Of a DNA stretch of 64,000 bases, positions 8,766-18,560 are shown in pieces; position 1 is the stretch's first letter, and every line of letters begins with the position of its first letter. The DNA lies in assembly GCF_000178955.2 (NCBI RefSeq), contig NC_016631.1, positions 5,394,001-5,458,000 of the forward strand, given 5' to 3'. The stretch is from Granulicella mallensis MP5ACTX8. Lineage in GTDB: Bacteria; Acidobacteriota; Terriglobia; Terriglobales; Acidobacteriaceae. The translations under genes were made by a program, and so were the position numbers. The notes beneath the pieces were generated by a model, which was not told the origin of the DNA, made no database searches, and saw only the letters and a program-made list of their open reading frames with translations.

Positions 8766-9929
8766 ATGCGATCGGCCAATGCGGTACGTTGCCCTATAGC
8801 CTGCACATCTGCGCTCCTGCTGCTCTTTGGGCTGGCCGGCTGCAAACATAACGAACCGGACCACACGGCCCAGGAAGCTCCTGCCGCCCAACCCCAGGTG
8901 GTCGATGTAGGAAGCAACGATGTTGTCCGGGTAGAGAATCCCGGCCGGTTTCCTCTTCAGTCGTCGGTAGCGCGGTCGGTTGTCAGCACGCTCGAAGTCA
9001 CAGGCTCCGTCAGCCCGGACGTCTCACGTGAGATTCCTGTGCTCTCCCTGGCCAATGGACGCGTAGCCGCCCTGCATGTGGGTCTCGGCGACACCGTCCA
9101 CAAGGGCCAACTGGTGATGGACGTCCAAAGCCCGGATGTGGCAACGGCCTTCAACGCCTATCTCAAGGCCGTCAACGACGAGCATCTGACCGTGATTACC
9201 CTGGAGCGCGACAAGCTCCTGTACGACAAGGGAGCGATTCCCCAGACCCAGCTTGAGGGTGCCCAGAACGGCGAGGACGACGCCAAGGCCAACCTCACCG
9301 CGGCAGAACAGCAGTTGAAGATCCTCGGAGTCGACAAGGATCATCCCGGCGATATGGTGAAGGTCTATGCGCCCGCGACGGGAGTGATCATCGCGCAGAA
9401 CGTCACCGCAGCCGGTGCGGCGGGCATCACCTTCGCCGGAGCGGCAGGCTCGTTGACCATCGCCGACCTCTCGCACGTCTGGGTGATCTGCGATGTCTAT
9501 GAGAATGACCTGGCCAATGTGCACCTTGGCCAGCACGCCGATATCCGGCTGAACGCGTTCCCCGGCAAGGTATTCTCCGGCACCATCAGCGATATTGGAG
9601 CGCAACTCGACCCGAGCCTGCGCACGGCAAAGGTGAGAATCCAGGTGCCGAACCCCGGCAATCAATTGCGCCTTGGCATGTTCGCCACGGCGTCGATTCT
9701 GGGCTTGCGGCCCGTCGACATGACAGCAGTCCCTGCGGAAGCGATCCTGCAACTGCACGACCGCTCGTATGTCTTCGAGCCTGAAGCAAATGGCACCTTC
9801 AAGCGGGTGCAGGTAAAAATTGGACGGACGCTCGAGGGCAATCTGATCGAGGTGCAGTCGGGTCTGAACGTCGGACAGCAGGTAGTGCTGCATGCGCTTG
9901 ACCTGCAGAATACGGCAGACCAGCAATGA
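8766..9929 (+). CDS. RND efflux periplasmic adaptor, lipoprotein (CzcB/CusB type)
   Basis: Membrane-fusion subunit that links the inner-membrane pump encoded next to the outer-membrane channel. 387 residues from the ATG at 8766, which gives a clean lipoprotein signal ending in LAGC. An upstream in-frame ATG at 8667 would spoil it. Biotinyl-lipoyl-like halves flank a coiled-coil hairpin with YDKGAIPQTQLEGAQNGEDDAK. A beta-barrel and membrane-proximal domain follow (VYENDLANVHLGQHADIR, then GTISDIGAQLDPSLRTAKVRI). Its stop overlaps the start of the pump gene (ATGA), so the two are translationally coupled. No long His/Met-rich metal-binding tail is present. Confidence 0.92.
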   Translation: MRSANAVRCPIACTSALLLLFGLAGCKHNEPDHTAQEAPAAQPQVVDVGSNDVVRVENPGRFPLQSSVARSVVSTLEVTGSVSPDVSREIPVLSLANGRVAALHVGLGDTVHKGQLVMDVQSPDVATAFNAYLKAVNDEHLTVITLERDKLLYDKGAIPQTQLEGAQNGEDDAKANLTAAEQQLKILGVDKDHPGDMVKVYAPATGVIIAQNVTAAGAAGITFAGAAGSLTIADLSHVWVICDVYENDLANVHLGQHADIRLNAFPGKVFSGTISDIGAQLDPSLRTAKVRIQVPNPGNQLRLGMFATASILGLRPVDMTAVPAEAILQLHDRSYVFEPEANGTFKRVQVKIGRTLEGNLIEVQSGLNVGQQVVLHALDLQNTADQQ

Positions 9930-12900
9930 TCAAGCGTGTGGTTGATTTTGCGCTGAACAATCGCTTCATCATCCTCATCGCCGCCGTGCTGCTTTTTGGC
10001 TGGGGAGCGATCTCATTCCATAACCTCCCCGTCGAGGCCTATCCCGACGTCGCCAACAACTACGTCAGCATCATTACGCAATGGCCCGGCCGCTCCGCTG
10101 AAGACGTGGAGCAGCAGGTCACCGTGCCGCTGGAGATCGGCATGGCGGGCATTCCGCACATGGCCCACCTGCGCTCGACCACCCTGGCCGGGATCTCCAG
10201 CATCATGATGATCTTCGACGATGAGAGCGCGGACGACTGGAACCGCGAGAAGGTTCTGGAAAGGCTCTCCCAGGTCACGCTGCCGGCTGGTCTTCAGCCG
10301 CAGATCGGAACCGACTGGAGCCCCGTCGGGCAGATCTACTGGTACACCCTGAAGAGCACGAACCCCGAATACGACGACATGGCCCTGAAGGGCCTGGAAG
10401 ACTGGCAGCTCGAAAAGCAGTTCCGCAGCGTACCCGGTGTCGTCGATGTCTCAAGCTTTGGCGGGATCACCCGCGAGTACCAGGTAACCGTCGATCCGGA
10501 AAAGCTGATCGCCTACGGCTTGACCATCGCGCAGGTGCAGCAGCAGCTCGCGGCCAACAACGTCAATACCGGCGGCAGCTTCATCGAACAGGGCCAGCAG
10601 CAGATTAACGTGCAGGAGGTTGGTCTCTTTACCAACGTGCACGATATTGAGCAGACGGTGCTCAAGGCGTCCAACGGCACCGCGCTGCGTGTCAGCGATG
10701 TGGCGACCGTCGCGCAAGGGCCGAAGATTCGCCTCGGCCAGATCGGCAAGACCTATCGCAGCGTCGATGGCAAGCTCATCAACGACGGCGACGCGGTAGA
10801 GGGCGTTCTTCTACTCCAGAAGGGTGAAAACTCCGACGCTACGCTCGCGCGTATCCACGAGAAGGTGAAGGAGCTCAACGAGCGCATCCTGCCGAAGGGT
10901 GTGACGATCGTTCCCTTCCTGGACAGAAGCACGCTGCTCAAGCTGACGACCACCACGGTTCTGGACAATCTGACCAAGGGCATCCTCCTGGTCGTGATCA
11001 TCCTGTTCTTCTTCCTGGGCAACCTGCGCGGTGCGCTGATCGTTGCCATTACCATTCCGTTCGCACTGCTGTTCGCTTCGATCTGCCTCGACCTCAACCA
11101 CATTCCAGCTAACCTGCTGAGCCTGGGCGCGCTGGACTTCGGCATGGTCGTGGATGGCGCGGTGGTGATGATCGAAAACATCGTCCGCCACCTGAGCCAT
11201 AAGCGCCAGCCGGACAAGACTCCGATCCAGATCATTCGCGAGGCTGCCCACGAAGTACAGCGCCCTGTCTTCTACGCCATCGCGATCATCATCACGACGT
11301 ACCTGCCGATCTTCACCCTGCAATCCGTCGAGGGCCGCCTGTTCAAGCCGATGGCCTGGACGGTTGCCTTCGCGCTGCTGGGCGCACTGATCTTCTCGAT
11401 GATTCTCGCGCCGGTGCTCGCGAGCTTCCTGTTCCCCAAGGGCACGACCGAATGGGAAAACCCGGTGATGCACTGGCTTACCAAGCGGTATCGCCACGAT
11501 GCCACCTGGGCCATCGAGCATAAGACTGTTCCCATCATTGCTGGACTCGCACTGCTGGGCCTGGGGGCATTTCTTATGTTCAGCGGAGCCATCGGTTCAG
11601 AGTTCCTGCCACATCTCGACGAAGGCGCGATCTGGGTGCGCGGATCGTTAGCGCCCAGCACGGGCCCCACGGAGAGCCGCACCATCGCCGATAGAGCCAG
11701 GGTTGAGCTGGCGGCCTTCCCGGAGGTCACCCAGGTGGTCAGCCAGATCGGCAGGCCGGATGACGGCTCCGATACCACCGGCTTCTTCAACACGGAGTAC
11801 TTCGTCGACCTGAAACCCAAGGACGAGTGGCGCCCGGTCTTCCATAAGAACAAGGAAGAGCTGATTGCGGCGATGGACCGCGAACTGGAGAAGATGCCCG
11901 GCGTCATCTGGAACTTCTCGCAGCCCATCTCGGACAACGTGGAAGAGGCTGTCAGCGGCGTCAAGGGCGAGCTCGCTGTGAAGCTCTACGGCACCGACCT
12001 GAAGACGCTGGAGCACAAGGGCGATGAGATCGTCCAGGTAATGAGCACGGTTCCCGGCGTCGCCGATCTCGGACTCTTCCGGGTCATCGGCCAACCGAAC
12101 CTGAACTATGTCATCGATAGACAGGCTGCGGCACGCTACGGCATCAATGTGGCCGACATCCAGAATGCGATCGAAGGCGCCGTGGGAGGCACCCTCGGGG
12201 GAGCGCCTGTAACGCAGGTGCTGGATGGCGAGGCGCGCTACGATGTGATGGTTCGCTACAATCCGAAGTTCCGCTCGACCCCTGAAGCGATCGGCGACAT
12301 TCGCCTGCTCTCTCCCTCCGGGGAACGGGTTTCGCTCTCGCAGCTCACGCGGCCTGCAGTGACCGATGGCGCGGAGGAGATCTATCGCGAGGAAGGCAGC
12401 CGCTATGTGGCCATCAAGTACAGCGTTCGCCATCGCGACCTCGGCAGCACGGTAGAAGAGGCTATTGCGAAGGTCAACAAGCAGGTCTCCCTGCCGCCCG
12501 GCTACAAGCTGGACTGGGCCGGAGAGTATGAGAGCCAGAAGCGCAGCTCGCGGCGCCTGATGCTCGTGCTGCCCATCACCGTCCTGGTCATCTTCATGAT
12601 CCTGTATGCCATGTTCGGCTCGTTCAAGTGGGCCATGCTGGTGATCTGCAACGTCATGATCGCCCCAGTGGGCGGCATGGTCGCGCTGTACCTTACGCAT
12701 ACGCACTTCAGCGTGTCGTCGGGAGTCGGCTTCCTCGCCCTGTTCGGCGTCTCGGTGCAGACCGGCATCATCATGCTGGAGTACATCAACCAGATGCGCG
12801 TCAATGGGCACCCGGTCGAAGAGGCCGCGGTGGAAGGTGCGGTGTTGAGGCTTCGCCCGATCGTAATGACGATGCTGGTCGCCATGCTGGGCCTGCTCCC

Positions 12901-13075
12901 GGCGGCGCTCTCGCACGGCATTGGATCGGACTCGCAGCGGCCCTTCGCTATCGTCATCGTCGGCGGCCTGATGGGCGCGCTGCTGTTCGGCATCTTCATC
13001 CTGCCCTGCCTGTATGTCTGGCTGGCGCGCAGCACGGATATTCTTCCCAGACCAGACTACGAGTTCGAGAATTGA
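9926..13075 (+). CDS. Heavy-metal RND efflux pump (CzcA/CusA family)
   Basis: Proton-driven inner-membrane pump of 1049 residues, full length for the family, with twelve expected membrane helices and two large periplasmic loops. The fourth-helix signature reads D404-F-G-x3-D410-G-A-x3-x-E417-N. This matches the HME class of CzcA-like exporters for divalent cations (Zn, Co, Cd, Ni) and differs from CusA-type Cu/Ag pumps, which have GxMVDAA at this place. Substrate class is therefore predicted as divalent heavy metals, by family knowledge only. It lies between the adaptor (4-base overlap) and the outer-membrane channel gene (11-base gap), forming a B-A-C operon. No metal-sensing regulator is adjacent. 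Confidence 0.93.
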   Translation: MIKRVVDFALNNRFIILIAAVLLFGWGAISFHNLPVEAYPDVANNYVSIITQWPGRSAEDVEQQVTVPLEIGMAGIPHMAHLRSTTLAGISSIMMIFDDESADDWNREKVLERLSQVTLPAGLQPQIGTDWSPVGQIYWYTLKSTNPEYDDMALKGLEDWQLEKQFRSVPGVVDVSSFGGITREYQVTVDPEKLIAYGLTIAQVQQQLAANNVNTGGSFIEQGQQQINVQEVGLFTNVHDIEQTVLKASNGTALRVSDVATVAQGPKIRLGQIGKTYRSVDGKLINDGDAVEGVLLLQKGENSDATLARIHEKVKELNERILPKGVTIVPFLDRSTLLKLTTTTVLDNLTKGILLVVIILFFFLGNLRGALIVAITIPFALLFASICLDLNHIPANLLSLGALDFGMVVDGAVVMIENIVRHLSHKRQPDKTPIQIIREAAHEVQRPVFYAIAIIITTYLPIFTLQSVEGRLFKPMAWTVAFALLGALIFSMILAPVLASFLFPKGTTEWENPVMHWLTKRYRHDATWAIEHKTVPIIAGLALLGLGAFLMFSGAIGSEFLPHLDEGAIWVRGSLAPSTGPTESRTIADRARVELAAFPEVTQVVSQIGRPDDGSDTTGFFNTEYFVDLKPKDEWRPVFHKNKEELIAAMDRELEKMPGVIWNFSQPISDNVEEAVSGVKGELAVKLYGTDLKTLEHKGDEIVQVMSTVPGVADLGLFRVIGQPNLNYVIDRQAAARYGINVADIQNAIEGAVGGTLGGAPVTQVLDGEARYDVMVRYNPKFRSTPEAIGDIRLLSPSGERVSLSQLTRPAVTDGAEEIYREEGSRYVAIKYSVRHRDLGSTVEEAIAKVNKQVSLPPGYKLDWAGEYESQKRSSRRLMLVLPITVLVIFMILYAMFGSFKWAMLVICNVMIAPVGGMVALYLTHTHFSVSSGVGFLALFGVSVQTGIIMLEYINQMRVNGHPVEEAAVEGAVLRLRPIVMTMLVAMLGLLPAALSHGIGSDSQRPFAIVIVGGLMGALLFGIFILPCLYVWLARSTDILPRPDYEFEN

Positions 13076-13086
13076 GGACCTTCGTC

Positions 13087-14418
13087 ATGTTTAAAACTCA
13101 ATCCGTCCTCCCGATTCTCGCTGGCGTTCTTGCACTCCAGGTGACACAGAGGCCTGCACTGTTTGCGCAGACGCCTCAGAGCCCTGCCGCCGCTTACGCA
13201 GCGGGAACCGCTCCTACCCCTGACCCGCGCAGACCGCCGGTCTCACGTCCGGGGGCCTATACCCTGGCCCAGATACTCGATCTGGCTCGCTCCAAGAACC
13301 CCACGCTGCTGGCCGCCGAACAGAACCTGCGCGCGGTTCGCGCCCAGGAGTTGCAGGCCGGCGTACGCGTGAATCCCTCGCTGACAGCAAATGGAACTGA
13401 CGTCACCGAAGGGGCGAACGCCGTTACCCCCTACAACTACACGGTGCAGGTCTCGCGCCTCTTCGAGCGTGGCGACAAACGCCGCTGGCGTCTCGACGAT
13501 GCCCGCGCCACCACGGCCCAGACGCAGGCACAACTGAACGACACGATCCGCCAGACGAATCTGGCCGTCAAGCAGGCCTTTACCCATATGCTGATCGCGA
13601 AGGAAGCCCTGGAACTGGCGAGCGCCAGCCTCAAGGACTTTCGCCACGAGGTAGACATCGCCTCCGACCGCTATAAAGCAGGCGACCTGGGCAAGCTCGA
13701 TTTTGAGCGTCTCGATCTGCAGCTGGGCAGCCTCGAGAGCGATGAGTCGAACGACATCGTCAATCTGCGCCAGGCCAGCGACCAGTTGCAAACGCTGATC
13801 GGCATAGCCACCCCGGGAGCGGACTTCGACGTGACCGGAGACATTATTCCGCCTCTCGTTACGCAGACGCAGGGGGCACTCGTACAAGCAGGCCTGGACA
13901 ATCGCCCGGACTATGCAGCGGCTAAATTTGCGGTGACGGCAGCGGAAGCGAATGCCCGGCTGGCGGTAGCGAACGGCACCACCGACCCGACGCTGGAGGC
14001 GGAGTACGACCGCAGCGGAACGGAAAACTCTGCCGGCTTCTCCGTCAATATTCCGTTGCGCATCTTCGATCGCAATCAAGGCAACAAGGAGACGGCGCGC
14101 TTTCAGGCGACAGGTTCGCAGTTCGCGCAGACCGCGGCTCGCAACCAGGTGGTCTCCGATATCGACCAGGCCTGGATCGGCTATACCCAGGCCAAGCGCC
14201 TCTCCGACCGCTTCGGAGAGCACTACCTCGACGAGTCGCATGACGTGCTCAGCATCGCACAGTACGCGTTTGAACACGGAGGCATCGCCCTGATCGACTA
14301 TCTCGACGCGCTGCGCGATGCGAGGTCGTCCACGAACGACGCTCTCAATGCGTATCAGCAGACCTGGCTGGCGATTCATCAGTTGAGTGCGGCGAGCGCT
14401 ACGGAAGTGGTGCCGTAG
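13087..14418 (+). CDS. Outer-membrane efflux channel, TolC/CzcC family
   Basis: 443-residue outer-membrane factor completing the metal RND operon. The ATG at 13087 gives a signal peptide (MFKTQSVLPILAGVLALQ). The open frame extends far upstream only because it overlaps the end of the pump gene out of frame. The two OEP repeats are recognisable: long amphipathic helices such as LAQILDLARSKNPTLLAAEQ in the first half, and an equivalent stretch beginning DNRPDYAAAKFAVTAAE in the second. There is no lipobox, unlike the second RND channel in this window at 44.5 kb. Confidence 0.9.
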   Translation: MFKTQSVLPILAGVLALQVTQRPALFAQTPQSPAAAYAAGTAPTPDPRRPPVSRPGAYTLAQILDLARSKNPTLLAAEQNLRAVRAQELQAGVRVNPSLTANGTDVTEGANAVTPYNYTVQVSRLFERGDKRRWRLDDARATTAQTQAQLNDTIRQTNLAVKQAFTHMLIAKEALELASASLKDFRHEVDIASDRYKAGDLGKLDFERLDLQLGSLESDESNDIVNLRQASDQLQTLIGIATPGADFDVTGDIIPPLVTQTQGALVQAGLDNRPDYAAAKFAVTAAEANARLAVANGTTDPTLEAEYDRSGTENSAGFSVNIPLRIFDRNQGNKETARFQATGSQFAQTAARNQVVSDIDQAWIGYTQAKRLSDRFGEHYLDESHDVLSIAQYAFEHGGIALIDYLDALRDARSSTNDALNAYQQTWLAIHQLSAASATEVVP

Positions 14419-14472
14419 GCTAGTCCTTCCTTATAGTCTTAGTGCCGCAACAGCGCGAACGCGCACTCCAAC

Positions 14473-15684
14473 TTACGTGATCGGCCTGTTGTACCGCCGA
14501 AGCATCTCCATGCCGCTCTGCGCGAGACGAGAGGGATTTCCAGCCGAGGTTACTTTCTTCCATACGCCCTCGTCGACAATCACACCGTGGTCCTTTAGCA
14601 CTCTGCGCATACGGTCCAGGCGAGCAGGTCCTGGCGTCTTCCTCCAGCTTTCGGATAAAAATTGCTCGTTGCCAGTCCACACCCCATAGATGCACATCAA
14701 CTTATCGGCAATCCCCTCGAAGCTGTGACGGTCCTGAAACTCTGCGTTCACGCCGTCTCTGGGTCGAGTCAGAAACACTTCAACGTCCCGGGTCATATCC
14801 ACTGGAACGCCAAGCCGGTTACGGAGTACATCGGCATATGTTACTTGTCCTCCGTAAGCAGGGCTGATAAAAGACAGGTCGTCAGCATAACTGATCAATG
14901 ATCCCGGTATTGCCTTCTCTTTCATCATCGCCAGACTGGGACCACGCACACCCCACTGGTCCGATGCCGCATGAACATCTACATTAATCGAGCTATCTTT
15001 ATTAGCCGGACCGTTGTCTTCAGGCTCGGCGGCGGCGGAAATCTGCTGGTAAATATTGGCTGGAAGCTGGAACGAGCGGATAATCGGGCGCGCGGCTTTC
15101 TTTGTGTTCGGATCAACAGAATATTTGTATTTTTCCATCCATTTAAGTGCGCGAAGAGGCTGCCCACCACCTACCCACAAGACACCACCACTATCTTGAA
15201 TAATGATTTTTTTTGTCGCTGGCTCTTGATATACATCCTTAAACTGATTACTGCCGATAGCTTCCATGAAGACGGCCGTGTACATACGCACCACGGCCTC
15301 CCCATTCACAAGTTCCTGTTCAGTAATGTTTCGATTGATGTACTTCTCGACGTAACCGTCTTTAGGATTAGCGAGGGGCTTAAACGCGGGACCAAGATAA
15401 GAGTACGCAGTGCCCCCAATCTGGGACTGGCCCGGACTGCGGGGCGTGAAGGTCTTAGCCGTAGCAGTGCGTAAGTTGTTACGCAGCGTCGACTCCATTC
15501 TGTCGTATTCGTCATAGTCTTCTGCGATGATCTGCGAGATGCGCGCCTGGGTTGCCCAGGGTCCAATGACCTTCTCTATGAAGTTGTGAAGCCTTACGAA
15601 CTCCTGAAGCTCGTCCAGATATTCCTTGGTTGGCTGATTTGGATTGGGGTTTTTAAACCCGAATTTCGGATCAAATGGGGGCAT
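14473..15684 (-). CDS. Hypothetical protein, unrecognised family
   Basis: 403-residue soluble protein with no signal peptide or membrane segment. The ATG at 15684 has a good AAGGAAG ribosome site about ten bases upstream. A longer in-frame reading to 15837 lacks one. I recognise no domain. Visible features are a Pro/Asn-rich start (FKNPNPNQPTKEY), a charged helical part, the glycine-rich GGVLWVGGGQPLRALKW near the middle, and a C-terminal helical region with RHSFEGIADKL. Codon use is somewhat AT-richer than the flanking efflux and peptidase genes. It lies alone on the minus strand, convergent to the metal efflux operon. It may be a recent acquisition; no function is proposed. Confidence 0.75.
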   Translation of the reverse strand: MPPFDPKFGFKNPNPNQPTKEYLDELQEFVRLHNFIEKVIGPWATQARISQIIAEDYDEYDRMESTLRNNLRTATAKTFTPRSPGQSQIGGTAYSYLGPAFKPLANPKDGYVEKYINRNITEQELVNGEAVVRMYTAVFMEAIGSNQFKDVYQEPATKKIIIQDSGGVLWVGGGQPLRALKWMEKYKYSVDPNTKKAARPIIRSFQLPANIYQQISAAAEPEDNGPANKDSSINVDVHAASDQWGVRGPSLAMMKEKAIPGSLISYADDLSFISPAYGGQVTYADVLRNRLGVPVDMTRDVEVFLTRPRDGVNAEFQDRHSFEGIADKLMCIYGVWTGNEQFLSESWRKTPGPARLDRMRRVLKDHGVIVDEGVWKKVTSAGNPSRLAQSGMEMLRRYNRPIT

Positions 15685-15906
15685 GGCCGTATCTTCCTTG
15701 ATCTGGCTTCTAAACCTTGAATGTCTTGCGATGCCTTCATCACGATCGAGACACCACCAGACCAGCCTCTTTTGGCCGGCCTGATGAATGAACACCGCAA
15801 GGATGGCTTTATTCCATGAAGCCGCCGGACAGGCCATAAATTCAGAAGGCCAGGCTGTTATCCAGACCGGAGCATGATGGTTTTATACCCGCTCCCACCG
15901 TCTTTC

Positions 15907-15945
15907 CATGGAGTGGAATGGCCTATACCTCCATTCTGCTCCATG
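15907..15945. repeat. Hairpin after the M3 peptidase gene
   Basis: CATGGAG-TG-GAATGG pairs with CCATTC-TG-CTCCATG around an eight-base loop, directly after the peptidase stop codon (minus strand) and before the unknown gene. There is no T-run on either side, so it is a possible rho-independent stop or mRNA-stabilising structure only. Confidence 0.5.
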
Positions 15946-15946
15946 C

Positions 15947-17941
15947 TCACCCCTTCTGAATCCAGCCTCGCAGGGCCTCCATACTTACCTCGCGGCCAAG
16001 GAACGCCTGTACCAGCTCGCGCGCAGGCTTTGATCCGCCGGGTTCCAGCACCTGCCGCCGATAACGCATAGCCGTATCGCCAGCCAGCACATCGCCCTTG
16101 CCGTCCTTCGCGAATTCGGCGAAGAACTCCAGCGCCATCACCTTGTCGTAGAGATAGGTGTAGTAGTTCGAGGTGTAGCCGACAAGGTGCGTGAACGCCG
16201 CGTACATGCGGTTGCCGTCGACGAACTCGTAACGGCTGAAGCGGTCGTAGCCTTCGCGCAGAAGTCTATCGAGATCAACTTCCGCGGCGCGGCGATCATG
16301 GGTCTCCATCGAGTAGGTCGCGTACATCACCTGCGTCAGCGTGCTCAAAGCCCGGCCATGCGCGCTGGCCTTGGTCATGCGGGTGACGGTTTCGTAGGGA
16401 ATAGGCTCGCCGGTTTCGTAGTGCTTCGCAAACGTGCGCAGCAGATCGGCGTCCTCGAAGAACTCTTCGAGCATCTGCGAGGGCACTTCGACGAAGTCTC
16501 CCTCGGTCGCGATGCCGCTCTGCCCCGCCCAGCGCTGCCGTCCGCCAAGGACCTCGTGCATCAGGTGGCCGAACTCGTGGAAGTACGTCACGACGTCGGA
16601 GTACTGCAACAGACCGGGGTCGTTGTCCTTCGGTTGAGGGAAGTTGCACACCAGCGAGGCTTCGGGAACCTGCGCGCCGAGTACGCCGCCGACCAGCGAG
16701 CACTCGCTGAACCACTTGCTCTTGCCTTCGCGCGGGTGCATATCGAGGTAGATGCGTCCGACGGTCTCACCCTTGTGCGCCGAGGAGTTGTCATCGTCGA
16801 GCACGTCGAATGCTTTGACGGCGGCGTCCCACACCGGGGCATTCGAGACCCGCTCGAAGCGCACGCGGAAGAGCTTGCCGGCCGTGGCAAGAATGCCGGC
16901 CTCGACCTGCTCATAGGGGAAGTAGGGACGTACGCTCTGCGAGTCGAAGTCGTAGTTCGCGCGGCGGAACTGCTCCTCCCAGAAGCGCGCATCGCTCAAC
17001 GTAAGCGGCAAGGCTTTAGGATCGCGCGCACGGACGAAAGCCTCTAGTTCGACGAACTCGCTCTCCGCTGTCGCTCGCGCAGCTTCTTCTACCTCGCCGA
17101 GAAACTTCCGCATGTTCGCCGCCGAGCCCATCATCTGGTCGACCGTCGCAATGTCCGCCCAACTGCGGAAACCGAGCACTTCGGCCATCTCCTCGCGTGC
17201 CGCGAGGAGATCCAGCAGAACTTGTTTGTTGGCCGGATAGCCCCGATCGGTGTAGGCAAGGTACATTTTGCGCCGCAGCTCAGGAGCGATCGCATAGCTC
17301 ATCACCGGCGACATCTCCGGCGGATCGGTCGTGAGCACTACGGGAGCATCGGCCTTCAGCTCAGCGCCATTCTCGTGGATGCCGTGCCGTGCGAGGTAGT
17401 CGGCGGGCAGACCGCGCAGCTGGTTCGGGTCGTCGACGGAGATCTTGCGGACGTCGTCCTGCACTGTGCGGCTGAAGCTCATGCTCAACTCGGTCATGCG
17501 TTCGGAGAGAGCACGGACCTTCTCACGGGTCGCCTCGTCGCGGTCCACGCCGGCGAGCCGATAGCCGAGCAGCGTGCGCTCCAGATAATAGCGGGTTGCT
17601 TCGTCCTCAGCGCTGGCATCGATGGCCTCAAGCGCACGGTAGACCGCCTGGTTCAGGCTGAGCTCGACCCCTGCGGCGCTCACCGTCTGCGACAACTCCT
17701 GCGCGGCGTCCCGCACGGCGGCGGCAGGATGCACCATGAACATCACCCCGGTCTGGCTTCCGGCCATGCGCAAGTGCCACTGCGCCTTATCGTAGAGCGC
17801 TAGCGTATTTTCGACAGTGCGTGCTCCTTCGACGGCCAGCAGCTCGGCTACTTTCTCCCGCGAGGCCGCCAGATGCGTCTCCGTCCATTGCTTTGCGGTA
17901 TCCGCCGTTCCGCCGCCATTCCATAGATGTAATGTGTCCAT
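15947..17941 (-). CDS. M3-family zinc metallopeptidase (thimet/oligopeptidase-like)
   Basis: 664-residue oligopeptidase that cleaves short peptides inside a deep channel. Zinc motif HEFGH at 455-459 in TYFHEFGHLMHEVLGG, followed by the family's EVPSQMLEEF helix with the third ligand. The helical N-terminal lid domain is complete. There is no signal peptide, so it is probably cytoplasmic. The start at 17941 is preferred because GGAAGGAA lies about eight bases upstream; an ATG 18 codons earlier lacks this. It is divergent from the VKOR operon (120-bp gap). The exact subfamily (oligopeptidase A, Dcp or MepB-like) cannot be fixed by eye. Confidence 0.93.
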   Translation of the reverse strand: MDTLHLWNGGGTADTAKQWTETHLAASREKVAELLAVEGARTVENTLALYDKAQWHLRMAGSQTGVMFMVHPAAAVRDAAQELSQTVSAAGVELSLNQAVYRALEAIDASAEDEATRYYLERTLLGYRLAGVDRDEATREKVRALSERMTELSMSFSRTVQDDVRKISVDDPNQLRGLPADYLARHGIHENGAELKADAPVVLTTDPPEMSPVMSYAIAPELRRKMYLAYTDRGYPANKQVLLDLLAAREEMAEVLGFRSWADIATVDQMMGSAANMRKFLGEVEEAARATAESEFVELEAFVRARDPKALPLTLSDARFWEEQFRRANYDFDSQSVRPYFPYEQVEAGILATAGKLFRVRFERVSNAPVWDAAVKAFDVLDDDNSSAHKGETVGRIYLDMHPREGKSKWFSECSLVGGVLGAQVPEASLVCNFPQPKDNDPGLLQYSDVVTYFHEFGHLMHEVLGGRQRWAGQSGIATEGDFVEVPSQMLEEFFEDADLLRTFAKHYETGEPIPYETVTRMTKASAHGRALSTLTQVMYATYSMETHDRRAAEVDLDRLLREGYDRFSRYEFVDGNRMYAAFTHLVGYTSNYYTYLYDKVMALEFFAEFAKDGKGDVLAGDTAMRYRRQVLEPGGSKPARELVQAFLGREVSMEALRGWIQKG

Positions 17942-18061
17942 GTTGCTTCGTTCCTTCCAGCCGCCGGTGAGAGCGGCATCTCTGCATGATCGCATTTCCT
18001 GCGATCTGGTTCAGATGCAGCGGAGCCAACCAACGGACCATACCCGTAAAATAAGACAGCC

Positions 18062-18532
18062 ATGCGCTACCTTATCGTTCTGCTCGCCATCGCCGGAATC
18101 ATCGACTCCTCCCTAGCGCTTCGCATCCACTACCAGGATCCCAGCCAGGCGCCTCCGTGTGCAGTCACAGAACGGTTCGACTGCGGTGCCGTCAATCATT
18201 CGCGATTCGCGGTCTTTCCGCCGAGCAGCTTCGATGAGGACCCTGCTTCGAAGAAGGTCCATGTCCCGGTGGCGCTCTTCGGCATTATCGGCTATGCGTT
18301 GATTGCCGTTCTGGCGCTCGCCAACCGCCCCTGGCTCACCCTGCAGGCCGCCGAGATCGGCTTCGCCTTTGCCGCCTTCCTCAGCTTCATGGAGGCCTAC
18401 ATTATCGAGAAGTGGTGTATCTACTGCCTATGGTCTCAGGGCATCATCACGGCGATTCTGCTCTGTGCGATCGTTGCGCTCATCCTGCAGCGCAGGAACA
18501 AACAGCAATTTGGCAACATAGCTACGCAATAG
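18062..18532 (+). CDS. Vitamin K epoxide reductase (VKOR) family membrane protein
   Basis: 156-residue inner-membrane protein with four hydrophobic helices, the size of a stand-alone bacterial VKOR domain. The redox-active CxxC is Cys119/Cys122 (WCIYC) at the start of the last helix. The shuttle cysteine pair is Cys33/Cys41 in the first periplasmic loop. Family members re-oxidise periplasmic disulfide-forming thioredoxin-like proteins using quinone. No DsbA-like domain is fused or adjacent. It is first of three closely spaced genes (gaps of 28 and 5 bases). Confidence 0.9.
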   Translation: MRYLIVLLAIAGIIDSSLALRIHYQDPSQAPPCAVTERFDCGAVNHSRFAVFPPSSFDEDPASKKVHVPVALFGIIGYALIAVLALANRPWLTLQAAEIGFAFAAFLSFMEAYIIEKWCIYCLWSQGIITAILLCAIVALILQRRNKQQFGNIATQ

Positions 18533-18560
18533 GCACGGGATCACGGCTACAATCCGTAGC

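Noticed and set aside
12628-13086. N-terminal extension of the outer-membrane channel into the pump gene
   Set aside because: It would overlap the RND pump out of frame and remove the signal peptide that begins at 13087.
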